From assembly GCA_934047225.1 (NCBI GenBank), contig OW203992.1, forward strand, positions 19,085,501 through 19,149,500: a stretch of 64,000 nucleotides of DNA, given 5' to 3'. This DNA is from Ypsolopha sequella (lineage: Eukaryota; Arthropoda; Insecta; Lepidoptera; Ypsolophidae). Positions 11,524-24,148 of the stretch are shown piece after piece (within the stretch, counting starts at the first letter, position 1; every line of letters begins with the position of its first letter). Below the pieces are notes generated by a model, which had not been told where the DNA came from, made no database searches, and worked only from the letters and a program-made list of their open reading frames with translations. Both the position numbers and the translations under genes were made by a program.

Positions 11524-14275
11524 GTATCTATTCGGTAACCTTGAATATTATTATTGTGATTACCTAAACTGCTGCCGTTAATTCGAGAGAATGATGACAG
11601 ATGGAGTGTGGCGATATCTCGAAAAAATACTACAAGTCAACAAGAGCTTCTTCACGACAAAAATAAATAAAGGCACGTTAAAAAAATATCAACGGTACAA
11701 CAAATGGGACGAAATAAATCCAAGTCATGATTATTTAAACTTTTTTTATAAATAAAAACCCTGGAATAGAATATATATATACGATCTTATTATTTGGTAA
11801 GGTATTATCAGTTTTATAATACGACAACACTGCCTTACACCGCAGATATTATAAACCTTTTTCTAAAATGTCGATTCAAAAAGTCGAGGATTCATACTGC
11901 AGGCATTATGATCGCTGATTTGACAGAAATAACTTGACAGTATCGCTAATAGACAACTTTTCGCTAAAAATAATATTTTTTGCGCTTTTTTTTTAACTTT
12001 TACGTAGAAATTGAGTCAGCTGATTCATTAAGTTTTGTACTAGGAAGTGGAAAATATATACGACAAAAATACTTTTTATTAACAAATGGGACCTTTTAAC
12101 GATATACAATCTACCCTAAAATCATCATGATAAATATAAAATATTGAAATGCAAAACAGTAAAAAAAAGGTTTTATCCCCTGACATTTGCAAACGTCACC
12201 ATTCTCTCGAATGAACGGCCGGAGTTTAGATGGAAAATTAAATAGTAAAAAGTGCACGTAAATGGCCAAACACATACTCAGCAATTTTACCTCAGCTTCC
12301 ACACATTAAAGGCATAGGCTTACTTAAATTATGGTAAGTACATATTGCTTTGTTTTATTAATTTCGGCCATTCTAGTGACTTCCGCAAAAGTATACGGAA
12401 GTCGGTTACGGGTAAATTACTGATACTACGCAACTTGTAACCACTCCCTTCCCGGTACGACTACTTAGGTCAGGATCCGATGACCAATATGACCATGACC
12501 CTCAATAGTCAATACTACAGAGTTATAATCCCTGAGTCACCTTTTACGATATCCACAAGAAAACATGGAGTGACAAATATTCTTTTTAGATGACACGTCA
12601 CATTTTTACAATACAAGTTGACTTTTGTTTATACAGCCAAATTCAGACTCAGTAAGTGGAAGCAATGTTCAATTAAGGTTCGTTCGGGTAAGATCGGATA
12701 AGGTGTAAGATCGTGTAATTCAAATGGTTCAAATTAAGCCTAAATAATGGGACAGAATCATATTCTTTAACTGACATGGCGAGTTTTATGACCATTGAAG
12801 TAAAAATGTGCGTTTTGTTAGATTTTTCGGTGATCCGATCTTTTACTTTTGGGCAAGTACTGGCTTGTTTTGATTATCTTTTTAAATGAATACTAATAAA
12901 CAGCAAATGGCTTCTAGATTGAAGTGATTCAAATTGGCCTAGGACAACTGTAGGCTGAGATCCGGTCTTACCATTTTAAAAGAAAAGATGGGATCAAAAC
13001 CATCTTCTTTTTCTGTATTAGGAAATGGGACCGGTTCTCAAACTATTTAAATTTCAGGACAAAATATTCAATAGCTAGTTATTTTAGTTTCATGTCATAA
13101 TTTTATGCAATAAAGTATACTTATGAGCGTACCACACAAGTTGTCTTTCTAACTATAATATTTACTTACCTTCATGATCGTGGTAAAGCTATATCTTATA
13201 ACATTAATTACTTGTACTTAATTTGCTAAATTATAAAATCGATTATAAATTTACTTACTTATAAAAAGATAATGCATAAAATATATTTTTATAAATATAT
13301 TTATTATTTTGAGTTATTTGCAGATTCACCATGCTCAAGGATTACCTCAGAAAGCCACTGCGAGCTAACGATTTACTTATAGTTTTATGAGTACCACAGC
13401 AAAGTACATATAAACATTAAAACACTGCTAGGACATCTTACTAATTATTAGTTTTGAGAGTAATATAATATATTAAATCTCTGAATACTTAACTTAACTG
13501 ACGTGGCCGCGATAGGTCGACAGTATTACGCACAGCCCCGGGCCTGTCTGTTTGTCGCCCCATAAATTAACGAGAAAAAAAAAGCAAAAGTATTTAAATT
13601 ATAAAATAAAATCCAGCAGTGTGTTTATGTGTGCTGTGATGATAATGAATGAAAAAACTAAACATATCTTACAAAGAAACAAACACCATTTATTCAATAC
13701 CTATGTACATCATTTTCCTACAATTTTTTTTATGATAGTTTAAACTCAAAAAGCAATATAAATTAAAAGACCTTGGACAAATAAACCAGATACCTAGTAA
13801 TACTTTATATTCTCTGCCTAGGTACCTAACGATTAATAATGAAAGGCGCCTGAGCGCGTAGTGCAGCTTGCGCCCCGCCCCTCGCAGCTTGCATCCCCGG
13901 GCCATGACCTTTTTGGTCCTAGGGTAAACAAGCCACTGATTACGCACTATGCAAAAAAGCCTTTTTCACGTACTCCTTGACCGTCGCGATGTGTGTATAG
14001 ATCAAAGTCGTCGCAATCACTGCGTCATTGCATAGATTACAGAGAGCGCGTTCTGCGGTTCAAACCATCAAAACGCGCGTAGTCCTTGACCGCCGCCGCG
14101 ATCTGTGTGTATAGATCAAAGCAGTCGTACTCACGCTAAAAGAAAACTACCAGGGTATTTCATAATAGGTTGATCAAATCCACAATTAGAAATACCTTGG
14201 TTGCATACTGATACTAGATAACGTAGAAACCATCCACGAATGCGACCTAAATATTAACAAATTTAATTAGACAAC

Positions 14276-14406
14276 AAAGCCGATTCTGCAGGCTTTAATT
14301 TTAGTTTTAGTGCTGTAAACTTGAAATTTTACATAGCAGTTAGCTTCTAAAAAAATACATTTCGACAGCATTTAAACTACAAGGCTTTACCTTCAGAATC
14401 GGCTTT
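14276..14406. mobile_element. TA-type palindromic MITE, copy A (diverged)
   Basis: Starts AAAGCCGATTCTGCAGGC and ends GAATCGGCTTT. It is the oldest of four relatives in the window, with copies at 21371-21503, 22282-22446 and 62739-62903. Long terminal inverted repeats, TA flanks and no coding capacity suggest mobilisation by a mariner-type transposase (inferred). Confidence 0.7.
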
Positions 14407-15859
14407 TATGACTGGTGTCTAATACTTTAAAATCTTTCTGCCAGAGTGGGGGGGCGATACTGTATAGTACCCCCTAACCCCCTCCGTATCCACTATCCCA
14501 AATTTAAAAGTCGTAGTCGATGGGATAAAAGCTACCCTCGAATGCGCCCCTAAAATCGTTCTGACTAAACGGCCATACAGACTCGCGGCAGCAAAGGTTT
14601 TTCTCTATACTAATCGAGTGTTATCGTATAAACAAAGTTTGATGCTGGTACTACATGAGATATTTTGCCATGAAAAAAGCCCCACTTTTTTTCATGACTG
14701 TACCGGCTTTTTAGGAGTAACTTTTTGTTCTCTTTTCAAAGCACCTGTCTCGTGCTGATACTCGATGAGCTATAGTTACCCACTATAAACATTCGTGGAG
14801 TAAAGTGATAAAAAAAGTAAGTATTTATTTATTAAATAAATTGTTATACAAATTTAGTTTCTAAGGAACTGGTTTCCGAAACTATGTAATTTATACTCGA
14901 CTCTATTTAAAATTATTTTTAAAAGGTATACATACTTTACCTAATAGTAGGTAAATAAAGCTTTTGGAAGCTGTCTTTGTGAAATAACACAACCAATCAT
15001 GAATAAATAAACTTGTTTTGGAAGTTAAAGGTCAACTAGTTTAGCACTCACTACCTATTATTTTTACACATTAGTTTGTTATACAAATATATCTACTTAT
15101 AGTCCAGAAGCCCACCGTTGAAATGCCTATCTCATAAGATACCTCGTTGAGCTTTACAGGTCGTTACGTTAACCGACACTTACGTAAAAAAAAATCATGT
15201 CTGCCGTAGATTATCCTGCCGAGTCAAATTTCTATTTGTTTTTTTTATTCTAAAATTATTTTACTAATAGGAAGCTACATTATCCCTGAGTGGTGTAGGC
15301 TATAGGTAGTTTGTTCCCTGGGGACGGGCAGTTCCCTAAAACTATACAAACGTGGGTGAAGCTAAGCTTGAGACACTAAGAACACTCGATCAAGTCACCT
15401 TTCAGACAAAAAAAACGAAATCTAAATCGGTTCATCCATCTGGGAGGAGCTACATAAACTAAACGCCCAAATTTTTTCACTAAAATTGTAAAAAACCCGC
15501 CTTTTTCTAATTAATCGAAACAGAAAACTTAAATTCAAAAATAACTCAATAGTTATTCAACATGTGTATGTTGCCATCGCAAAGTTTCCATTGGTTTCTG
15601 TAAATTAGAAAAGAAAATATTTTGACCCTAAAAAATTTTGAAATTCTAATTTACACATAACCCTAGCCTATATGTTTTTTCAAGTGGTTTTCGAAATCTT
15701 AGGTAACAAACCAAGTAATTTTCATGTTTATATATTAGTGGGACAGGATATTTATTTTTTATGGTAAAGTTAAAATATACATGTCGTGACCATATCATAG
15801 AATAAGAATTGACTATTTCGTAAAGTATGAAAACAAAAATCTTTCACCAAAAGTAAAAA

Positions 15860-15965
15860 ATAGGTGCGACGACGAGCGAAGCGAGGAGCGTGTTACGTTT
15901 ACATGTAAATACATTTGGAGAGCGGAGCGGAGCGAGGCGACCCTCCCAATTTTAACAGAAATACG
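15860..15965 (+). repeat. GAGCGAAGCGAGGAGCG dispersed repeat, copy 1
   Basis: A CGACGACGAGCGAAGCGAGG block, then ACATGTAAATACATTTGG and GGAGCGGAGCGAGG. Copies occur inverted at about 34180-34310 inside NDUFAF6 intron 3 and direct at about 59570-59695. The family is unknown; all three have the same block order. Confidence 0.65.
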
Positions 15966-16689
15966 ATATGGCCAACCAGATCATGAAATGGTCAATTCTA
16001 CGATATGGTCACGACCTCAGAACATAATGTTCTGTGGTCACGACATAGATATACTTACATGTTTTGTTGAGGATTGTAGCTAAAGGCTAAAGTAGCAGGA
16101 CAGCAATTATTGGAAATAACTGGGATGATTAATGCGTGCCAACGACATATAGTAGGGTTCCGTAGTTGCCGCGCACAATATGCAGACTTCTTCTCCAAGT
16201 AAATTTTATTAGTTTGTCGACTTAAGTAATACAGATCGCAACAAATAAACATATTTTATAAAAATACAATATGGGTATCAAATTGTGGGCATTAAAAAGT
16301 TGATTGTAAAAATATATAGTTTGGCTATATTTAATTGCATCTATTTCGAGAAATCTTTGAAAAACCATAAAAAATTTATGTCTCCCCCCTTATCTCCAAA
16401 ACTGGTCGACCGAAAAATATGAAAAAAAATCATGGTAATATGTGTTAAGGTGTTAACTTATTTATTGTGGATAGCTTTTATTTCAAAATATATTAACACA
16501 AAATGTCAAAATGAAAACACCCGAATATTTTCCCAAACGGGTGTTTCCATGGAAACATTCCGGGAATTTTCCCTCAATCGGGAATTTTCCCGGGTGGAAA
16601 CCCATCTCTAGTGCGGAATACGTATTTTTATGTTATTACCATGTTATCGTGTCCGCAACACGTTTCTGTAAATTTTAAAATCGTTACAA

Positions 16690-16920
16690 ATTGTTGACGC
16701 ACAGAAGTACGACAGCATTAAAAAGTTTGCTAATGACACAATATATAAACTGAGCCGCGGTGAGATCATAGGATGTACAGGCCACCCAGGGAAGACTCTG
16801 TCAGAAGAACTCCTCATGGCAGCCAAACACATTAGGCTCCTGTCTCCGTGCTTACATCAGCTCCCTCGCCATTTGGAGCCTGATAAATGAGACAAGATTC
16901 AGGAAGAGATATCTAAATGG
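16690..16920 (+). pseudogene. Diverged LysRS exon-3-like fragment
   Basis: Reads KYDSIKKFANDTIYKLSRGE, then IIGCTGHPGKT, HIRLLSPCLHQLPRHLEPDK, and after a +1 shift ETRFRKRYL. This matches residues about 147-218 of the window's own LysRS ([46 protein letters not shown]). A TGA at 16888-16890 and the frameshift break it. Divergence is substantial, so it is an old copy. No other LysRS exons were seen beside it. Whether it came by tandem duplication or transposition is unclear. Confidence 0.75.
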
Positions 16921-17360
16921 CATTTAAAGTTGGTTTTGAAAAGATCATGACTAATTGTGTATACAACTCTTGCTTGCAGGCCGACGCGACGCCAACTCCG
17001 ATGCAAAGCGAGACGTATCACAATAAAGCGCATATTTGGCTGGCTGATCTAAACAAGCGCCTCACGCTTTGCCCCACGCCGCGCCGTTCGAACTGTGCTG
17101 AGCGAGTCTCGCCCTTTGCATTGGAAATGATAATTATTTCCAAATACCTTAATTGTGCCTCGATTACTTGTTATTTTTTACTCTGTTTTAATAAATTAAA
17201 ATATTGATGATACTTCCAAGTGGTGTATCAGCTTACTTTACTTTACATAAGTCACTTAACGAAGCCTTGTAAAAGTACTCGATTTTAGGGCGACAACCCA
17301 TTATTTTAAATATTTTTCTGGTCTTTAATGCCATGTTTGTGAAAAAATCATTTGTCCATT

Positions 17361-17670
17361 CTCCAAATTTGTAACAAAATATTAAGAAATAATTATAATG
17401 GCCAAAATACAACTTTCAACAATAATTTGCTATATGCATAAACATTACTTTTAATGATATTACAATAGCTATAAAACAATTGGCTTCTCCATAGTCGTGA
17501 TACCAGCCGTAAATTCCTAAAATAAATAATGTCACGCTTATGGAAAATCCAATTATTTTGAAGGTACCACAATATCATTAAATATATGTTTATGCATCAA
17601 ACTATTGTAAAAAGTTGCCATTGTATTTTGGGCTGTTATAATTATTTCTTAATATTTTGCCACAAATCCT
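17361..17670. mobile_element. Palindromic MITE of about 310 bp
   Basis: The left end (AAATTTGTAACAAAATATT, then AAGAAATAATTATAA) is mirrored at 17630-17668 (TTATAATTATTTCTTAATAT). A partial copy of the left arm lies at about 33978-34067 in NDUFAF6 intron 3. No coding content. Confidence 0.7.
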
Positions 17671-18429
17671 TAAGGCGATTACCATCGCCAAATTAGCAGC
17701 TCGATATTTGTCAGTACGAATATCAACGGAAACGACATTGAAATAACGTTCATATCAGCGCGCAATGCATAGTGGCTGTTACGACGCTCACTGCGTCCTT
17801 GAAAGGGCGAAATAGGACAAAATTATACCTTTCACTTGAACATGCTTGTTCGATTGAATAATCCTATGTTATGTTTATAGCTATCAAGTTTATCTATTTA
17901 TCAAAGCATAAATGAATTCAATCGGCCAAGCCACTTAGGAGCAGTAGGAAATTCAAGCCAAAAAACACTATTTAGTTATACATTTTTTCACGTAGAAGTT
18001 TTGGTGGTATGAAATAGAAAAATGTTGCATATGTTGTCTAAGAGCTGATTATTCATAATACATTTTTTCATTATTTTTGGTTTGGCCGTAAACGAGGAGT
18101 AAGTAGGCTTTAGAAAGTACCCATTTGGCGATAGTAAGGCCCTTAGTATTTTTATTATTTATTTTTTATTAGAAGTGTATTATAAATATATAATTATATT
18201 AAAATTTCCTTATATTTTCATTGTTCAAAATTAGCACCAAATATAGAACTATCAATTAATTGAACTGGGAAAATTTCTGAAAAAAATTTCTCTGAAGGGT
18301 TTTTTCATTGTGTATGACAGACTTTTTATTTAAATACATACATAATAACAATTACAGGTAAAGGAAGTGATACTTTTCTTTATTGGTATGATTTACTTAA
18401 TCTAGAATACATTAAATATATTTTAGATT

Positions 18430-18595
18430 GAAAGCTTTTGTAAGGATTCCTAACACAGAATTCAAGTATGAACAGCAGAGAAGGTGGGGGAAGCCAGTAC
18501 ATTAATGAACACCTGTACTACCGAAGAGTCCTGATGACGATGAGTCATAATCTCATCGAAAGCTCAATCTGTGCCTCCTCACACAGACAAGTAAG
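18430..18595 (+). other. Possible short exon(s), unidentified
   Basis: Two overlapping frames look exon-like. After TATATTTTAG one reads ...AFVRIPNTEFKYEQQRRWG to a TAA. In another frame an ATG at about 18468 reads MNSREGGGSQYINEHLYYRR and continues (MTMSHNLIESSICASSHRQ) to a good donor CAA|GTAAGT. I recognise neither protein and could not find partner exons. The nearest gene, OTUD6B, runs toward it from the right. Could be the edge of an unrecognised gene or chance. Confidence 0.2.
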
Positions 18596-18745
18596 TCATG
18601 TCCATAATCACAACATTTATGAAGCGATAAATTGTGAGTAATCCATACTTGGATTCTGTACCTAAATTTATGCTTATAATATTGCTAATATTCCCATTGA
18701 GATGCAAGTATTACAAATGAGCAGATGATTGCTTAAAACATTTTT

Positions 18746-19591
18746 TTATGCATTATCATCTTCAAGTACTTGTTGTGTAGAGTTATAGTGCTCACCTAAA
18801 CTGTACATGTGTCTGTGATAAGTGATTGTAAGAGCAGGACCTTCATATTCTAAACCCTGGTCAATAGACTCTGGACCAGTTGCCTGTATTACTTTAATAG
18901 GACACTTCAAACAATTGGACAATGCTCTGATTTCTATTTGTCCACCCCACACTTTCGTATGTGATATTATTTTACAGTATTCATCAAATTCTACATCTGT
19001 TAGCATCTCACAGGTATCGGGATTACACATAAATGGTATGAAGTCATCTTTGTTTTGTCTAATATAATTTGATACAATCTCCCTCAATTCATTCACAGAA
19101 ATTATTGTACCTTTTATTAATTCAAGTTGATGTGATACAGCCTTGTATAAGCAATCCCCATCAGATGGTATTGGATACATTTTATACTTCAGCTCTTTCA
19201 ATTTTGTGGTTATTGTCTGAATTTCAACATTTCTAGGTCCATTAATATTTTCTTCTTCCTGAATCTTTATTTGCGCAGCTCTTTCTTTTTCTTGTTGGGA
19301 CTTCTTCTCACGACGTTTCTGAGCTTTAGAAACCTTCACTTTCGTGGTTTCTTGCTCTGTATCAGATGATGGATCCTGGGCATTTTCAGTTTTATCAACA
19401 ATTTGAATTTCCTCAAGCTCCTCTTTATGCCGGATATCCAACTCGGTTTCTAACCTGGCAATTTCTGCTACCAGCTCCTTCTTTTTACTTTTATCGTTCT
19501 TGGCAGCCTTCTTCAATCCTTGAATTTGGGATTGTAGATCTTTCTTTTCTTTCCTATGTCTCGCTTCCAGTGTTGCGAATTCTTCTTGCAT
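18746..19591 (-). CDS. OTUD6B: OTUD6B-like OTU deubiquitinase, 281 aa, single exon
   Basis: Cysteine protease that removes ubiquitin. Residues 1-65 are a charged coiled coil (RHRKEKKDLQSQIQGLKKA), followed by the family's SKAQKRREKK block (88-97). The OTU domain starts near 139 with IPSDGDCLYKAV: Asp144 and Cys147 fit the catalytic pair. WGGQIEIRALS (215-225) and YSLGEHYNS (263-271, catalytic His268) complete the fold. The length is close to human OTUD6B (about 293 aa), and the coiled coil plus linker favours OTUD6 over other OTU proteins. The first ATG sits directly before the conserved helix. The frame is intact and intronless. It may be intronless ancestrally or a retrocopy; no downstream A-tract argues for a retrocopy. 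Confidence 0.92.
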   Translation of the reverse strand: MQEEFATLEARHRKEKKDLQSQIQGLKKAAKNDKSKKKELVAEIARLETELDIRHKEELEEIQIVDKTENAQDPSSDTEQETTKVKVSKAQKRREKKSQQEKERAAQIKIQEEENINGPRNVEIQTITTKLKELKYKMYPIPSDGDCLYKAVSHQLELIKGTIISVNELREIVSNYIRQNKDDFIPFMCNPDTCEMLTDVEFDEYCKIISHTKVWGGQIEIRALSNCLKCPIKVIQATGPESIDQGLEYEGPALTITYHRHMYSLGEHYNSTQQVLEDDNA

Positions 19592-19704
19592 GGCTTAGTT
19601 TAACTAAAAAAATAACGATCTAATCTGGGTAATAATGATGACTGACTAATCTAGAGTAATTTTAATTTATTTTATTTCATCCAACCTAAAAACTTTGACA
19701 AAAT

Positions 19705-20160
19705 ATTTGGTTTTTTTTTTTTTTTTTTCATTTTCCCACTAAGCGGAAAGGCAAAGGGACCTAAGCCCATACAGCCATGTCTGACGTTATAGTTATTATC
19801 TGTTACTGGTCTGAGATCTGTTTATATGCACTATCCTCTTCTGTTGAGGATCATCTGTAAGGTATGTCCTGTCTAAGTCGCTGTCCTGTCGTTTCCGCTA
19901 TTGTGATAGCCTTATAACGCAAATACAACAGGGTTAGAAAAAACACACGAAAAGGCACAGCCCGCACTTTTGTTCCATTGAACAACACACTACACAGGTT
20001 AAGACGATTTTAATTCACAATATTCTATCACTATTGTTGATCAAAACACCCAAAATGCAATATTTTTCAATAACACAAAAAAACGGCGCCTTTACATCTT
20101 TGCGCCTTTTTTCCAACTCCAAAATATTTGCTATTTTAATTTTCATTTTGACGTGACCAG
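19705..20160. other. 5' flank of OTUD6B with a T-tract
   Basis: About 20 T residues at 19710-19729 are followed by unrecognised sequence up to 20160. The T-tract could be the reverse of an A-tail of a minus-strand retroelement, but no coding remnant was recognised. It lies about 120 bp upstream of the OTUD6B start. Confidence 0.3.
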
Positions 20161-20635
20161 AGTTGGATTCAGACCCTCGGAAAAATTATTGTCTATGGGA
20201 AATAAAAATATACTACTTGGCTAAAATTATACTACGTTTCGTTTTTCATCGATTTTTGTTTTGAATTTAAATAAAATAGCCTATTTGTTAGGGAAAATTT
20301 CGAAAAATTTACTAAAAATATTCATAATTTAATAAAATTAAATCAACTGGATCTCTATCTCAGCCGATCGGAACTTCGTCCTTGGCATTGACTCTACGTA
20401 ACATGTCGTCAGACGGCATAAATTCGATGCAAACTCCCTATATTGTAGGGTAAATGTTAAAAAACAAAACGTCTCAACCAATAAAACAAGTCGGTAGGCC
20501 TGAAGATGAAATTACGGTATTTTTACGTAGTATAGTTCCATTCTGATACTACATACTACATGTCATGAAAATATGGTACAAATAGTATAATTATACTACA
20601 AAATCCAACCCTGGACGTGACGGACTGACGGCCGA

Positions 20636-21152
20636 CAGGGTTGCCAGATATCAGCTACCTCAATTCGCCTAATTTTGACTACCGAGTAGCCTAATTCACC
20701 TAATTATTTATTTTTGTCAAGTAGCCTAATTCGCCTAACATTTTGAGCTATGTAGCCTAAATTTAGCCCAAATAAAGAAGAAACGTACAGTGCAACTATA
20801 AAGTCATGAAACAAATAGGGGCGCCACTTTCTTAAAATGTGAGTTAAAATGAGTTAGAAAGATTGTTTTCTCTATGATAAACGCGTTTGTCTATCTCACT
20901 CCTACAAATTTAGAGGATGCAATGGAACGCAAGCAGCGTGAAAGAACTGCGGACGTACTATATTACGATTTGTTACAAGCATTTTATGGAATTATTCAAT
21001 AAATTTGGAGTAATCCTGAAATAGCTTAAATCGCCTGTTCTTTTTTCCTGGGTAGCCTAAATGGCTACTGGTAGCCGATCTGATTTTTTGGTTGCCATTT
21101 GACCCCCTAAGGTAGCCTAAATGGCGATAATTTGCCTAATCTGGCACCACTG
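20636..21152. mobile_element. Non-autonomous hAT-type element with 8-bp duplication
   Basis: Begins CAGGGTTGCCAGAT and ends ATCTGGCACCACTG. The flanks ACGGCCGA and ACGGACGA match at 7 of 8 positions, which fits a hAT 8-bp target duplication. The interior holds several TAGCCTAA boxes in both halves, suggestive of hAT subterminal binding sites. No coding capacity. Confidence 0.75.
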
Positions 21153-21370
21153 ACGGACGACTTGAGCTTGAGTCAGTCAGTGTTACCGTTAGGCAGTAGT
21201 ACTCAAAGGACAGTCTAGTTTGTGGCTGCTTAAAATAAAAAAATGACAATCTAGTTTTGTAAAAAAAATTGCTTTCTAAATGTATTCAAATATTATAGTA
21301 TTTTTGACCTACTTTCATATCCTATTATTATTAAAAATATCATATTATTATTATACAGCGATAGAGATGT

Positions 21371-21503
21371 TTTAGTGCTGTCAAAACTAAAATTATTCCA
21401 AAGTAATTTAGCTTCTGTTCCTAGCGTTTAAGGACTATTTTGCAATAAACGAAATTTTATTGTGACAGCACTAAAACTAAAATTAAAGCCTTCAGAATCG
21501 GCT
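21371..21503. mobile_element. TA-type palindromic MITE, copy B (left end lost)
   Basis: The right half, CACTAAAACTAAAATTAAAG to GAATCGGCTTT, matches copies C and D. The left terminal AAAGCCGATTCTGAAGG is missing; the match starts at TTTAGTGCTGTCAAAACTA. Confidence 0.7.
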
Positions 21504-21579
21504 TTATTATCTAATATAAGTTTAAAGTGTATTAAAGACCAGTTACAATAAAGTTAATATTTGCGATTTTCGGCTTTTT

Positions 21580-23060
21580 GTGAAAACATCATCATGGATG
21601 AATAAAACACTTGTAATGTTTTACTACTTATTATTTCACTATTTCCCAACTAGTTTCGCCTTACAACCCCAGTGTTCCTACTCATCCTTAGGGTTCTTTA
21701 AAGAACGCACCTTGAGTAGATTCACTGTTAGCGCGGCAACGACAACCCTTAATGGTTGCTACGACTTCATTAACGCCGCCATGTTGAGCTATATTCATCT
21801 ATTGCCCATGCTTGACATGCTTCATCGCGCTAGCACTGTAAGCGAAATACAAGTGACCGCCGAGCCAACTGGCGACAATTTCAAAAATAATTGTAGTTTA
21901 TTATTAAACAACGATTCAGAGATTGAGTTTCAATTGTTTTTAGGTCGAAGTAGTCGTTTCTTAGACCAAGGTCACTAGTATAACTAAAAATTACGAGCCT
22001 AGAAATAATAAGTATTATTTTAACTTTAGATATTTACCTCATATATTGACACAATATGTAAGTGGAAATATAAGGTAAAATTTTATCAGACAACCGAATT
22101 CCTGTGGGGTGTAGTAAGTGATAGACTACACATGTGAAGTTTCAGACGAATCAGGTAAATAAACGGCAGGTCACGTGACATCGAGAATAGTATTAATGAA
22201 TGAATAAAAAAAAAACGATTCAGTTTTGTGGGTTCATCGTGTCCACCCACACAACTAAATCGAAATTTTACTCAGATATTTAAAGCCGATTCTGAAGGCT
22301 TTAATTTTAGTTATAGTGCTGTCAAAACTTGAAATTTTCCAAAGTAATTTAACTTCTGTTCCTAAAACCTAAGGACTATTTTACCACGAAGAAAATTTAA
22401 TTTTGACATCATGAAAACTAAAATTAAAGCCTTCGGAATCGGCTTTACTAATATGATTATCGTTGTCACGTGATCTGCTATTATCTGATCTGTTCCACTG
22501 AAACTTCTCATGTGTCGTCTCTATCACCTACCTACTGACCATTACTGATCCTCCCATAGGAATTCGGCCGGTTGATTAAATTTCACTTTAGGTAATACTG
22601 AAATTATAATAGATATCTAATAATGTCATGTATGCATTACCCATTTTGCAATACCGACAAGGTCGTACAGGTAATGTACCTATGTGCCTTCTATTTATTA
22701 GATATTCTCCATTGTTTGATACTCATATTTTGTAATTAAGACATGTATAAAATGATTTAAAGGGTGTTCGTCAAAATAACAAACAAATGTGTAGTGATTG
22801 CTCTCAAAAAGGCGCAAAAAACTCTAGCACAACAAGGTAGGTGAAGCAATCATAGTAAATCGTAGTTAAGGTTTGTTTTTATGTCACTGTGAAGTGTCAA
22901 CGATCACGCATGTTACGTTTAAAAGAGTTCCGAATCGGTCATGATTTTATGTTGTCATGGTCATTTTCCATTCGCAACTACTAATGGTACTGTTAGCATC
23001 ATTCGGAACACGGTGAAGTCAAATTCCGTTTTGGGTCGTCGCATCTGAGATCCGCTCAGA
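21580..23060 (+). repeat. Dispersed repeat shared with 35.5-37.0 kb (uninterrupted copy)
   Basis: Shares successive blocks with 35540-37010: GGTTGCTACGACTTCATTAA, CAACTGGCGACAATTTCAAA, GGGTGTTCGTCAAAATAACA and GTGTCAACGATCACGC. A 132-codon frame at 21580 lies inside this repeat and has no protein-family features. Copy C of the palindromic MITE sits inside at 22282. Confidence 0.55.
22282..22446. mobile_element. TA-type palindromic MITE, copy C
   Basis: 165 bp, AAAGCCGATTCTGAAGGC ... GCCTTCGGAATCGGCTTT, flanked by TA. Same length and ends as copy D at 62739. Confidence 0.85.
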
Positions 23061-24148
23061 CTTTATAGAAAGCCGGGTCTCCTGCGCATGTTTTGTCATA
23101 TACATTACACAAAATGACTTATACAAAACAATGTCTCGCTATACATTTTTGTTTTTGGACGCAATGTTTTTGCCTGCCGTGGCCGATGGAAAACATCTAT
23201 ACATTTGCCCCCGCGCAGGTGAAGTGAGGCAGGGTACGTCGGCGTCATTTGCACAGAGCAGCTGCTCTGCTGTCATTTGTTGACAACTCCCACTAGGATT
23301 TAGGTTAAGATTAAACGTCAGTCGTTCGATACAATGTGCACAACTTAACTTTGTTTTTTTTTTTTTCTTAAGAAGTTAAAATGATATTGTTCTGTGACAG
23401 TTTGAAATAAAATGCGCATTTCGTCACGATTTTGTCAAAACAAGCTTAAAATGCTGTTTTTAGTTTGTTTCGACAAAATCAAGGCTAATTTAGCATTAAA
23501 TAAGCTGTTCATTTATAAACCTTACTTATACCGAACTATCCAATATCTTTTTCACTTTTAACTTCTAAACAATAAAAACAAAGTTACCGAGCGACCGATG
23601 TTAAACCTTAAGTACACGTTGTTATTTATTTTATCTTTTTGCTTGTTTTGAAGTTTTGATTTATTAACGGGGATGTTGAAGTAAATTATGCAGGAGACGG
23701 CGACAAAAATGATTTTGTGTAATGTCGTGCGCAGAGAGATCCGGCACAAAAATATGCGCAAAACCACAGGCCACGTGGAGTTTGTGCGCAAAACGGAGCA
23801 AGACCACTTTGGTCGGAAGGATCGGATTGTGTGTCTACTGTCAAGGCTGTGTTCAGTTTGATCGTCAGACGTCGCTATCACAGTGTTGGTTTCGTACGTA
23901 CTGTACGATAATTTTTCAATAAGTACGACATATTTTACGGTAATTTATATGTCAATAAACTATTAGTATTTATATAAAAACGACTCACCGCAATACGAGT
24001 TATGATCGGGAAAGCCGACCAGTTTCAGCAGATTTAGACTGCCTTGAACAATAGGGCGTCCGCACAATTTGTTACTTCCGGGCTTGCGTTATTATATTAA
24101 TTACCGGAGTGTCACCAAACAACGATAAACACGCGGAACTTATATTAT

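Larger units (their letters stand above)
11524..16660. other. Gene-free repeat-rich interval
   Basis: No exon with credible similarity or splice signals was found. Visible structure: a palindromic MITE (14276-14406), a 38-bp direct duplication (13970-14007 and 14080-14121, sharing TGTGTATAGATCAAAG), a GAGCGAAGCGAGG repeat near 15870, and a block at 16500-16612 with repeated CGGGAATTTTCCC-like palindromes. Short frames here lack family features. Confidence 0.5.

Noticed and set aside
18520..18580. Hammerhead ribozyme core (CTGATGA, stem, GAAA)
   Set aside because: An extra C lies between CTGATGA and the stem, and no partner strands for stems I and III were found. The text also reads as protein with a splice donor.
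21580..21978. 132-codon plus-strand gene
   Set aside because: Lies inside a dispersed repeat also found at 35.5 kb, without domain or splice features.
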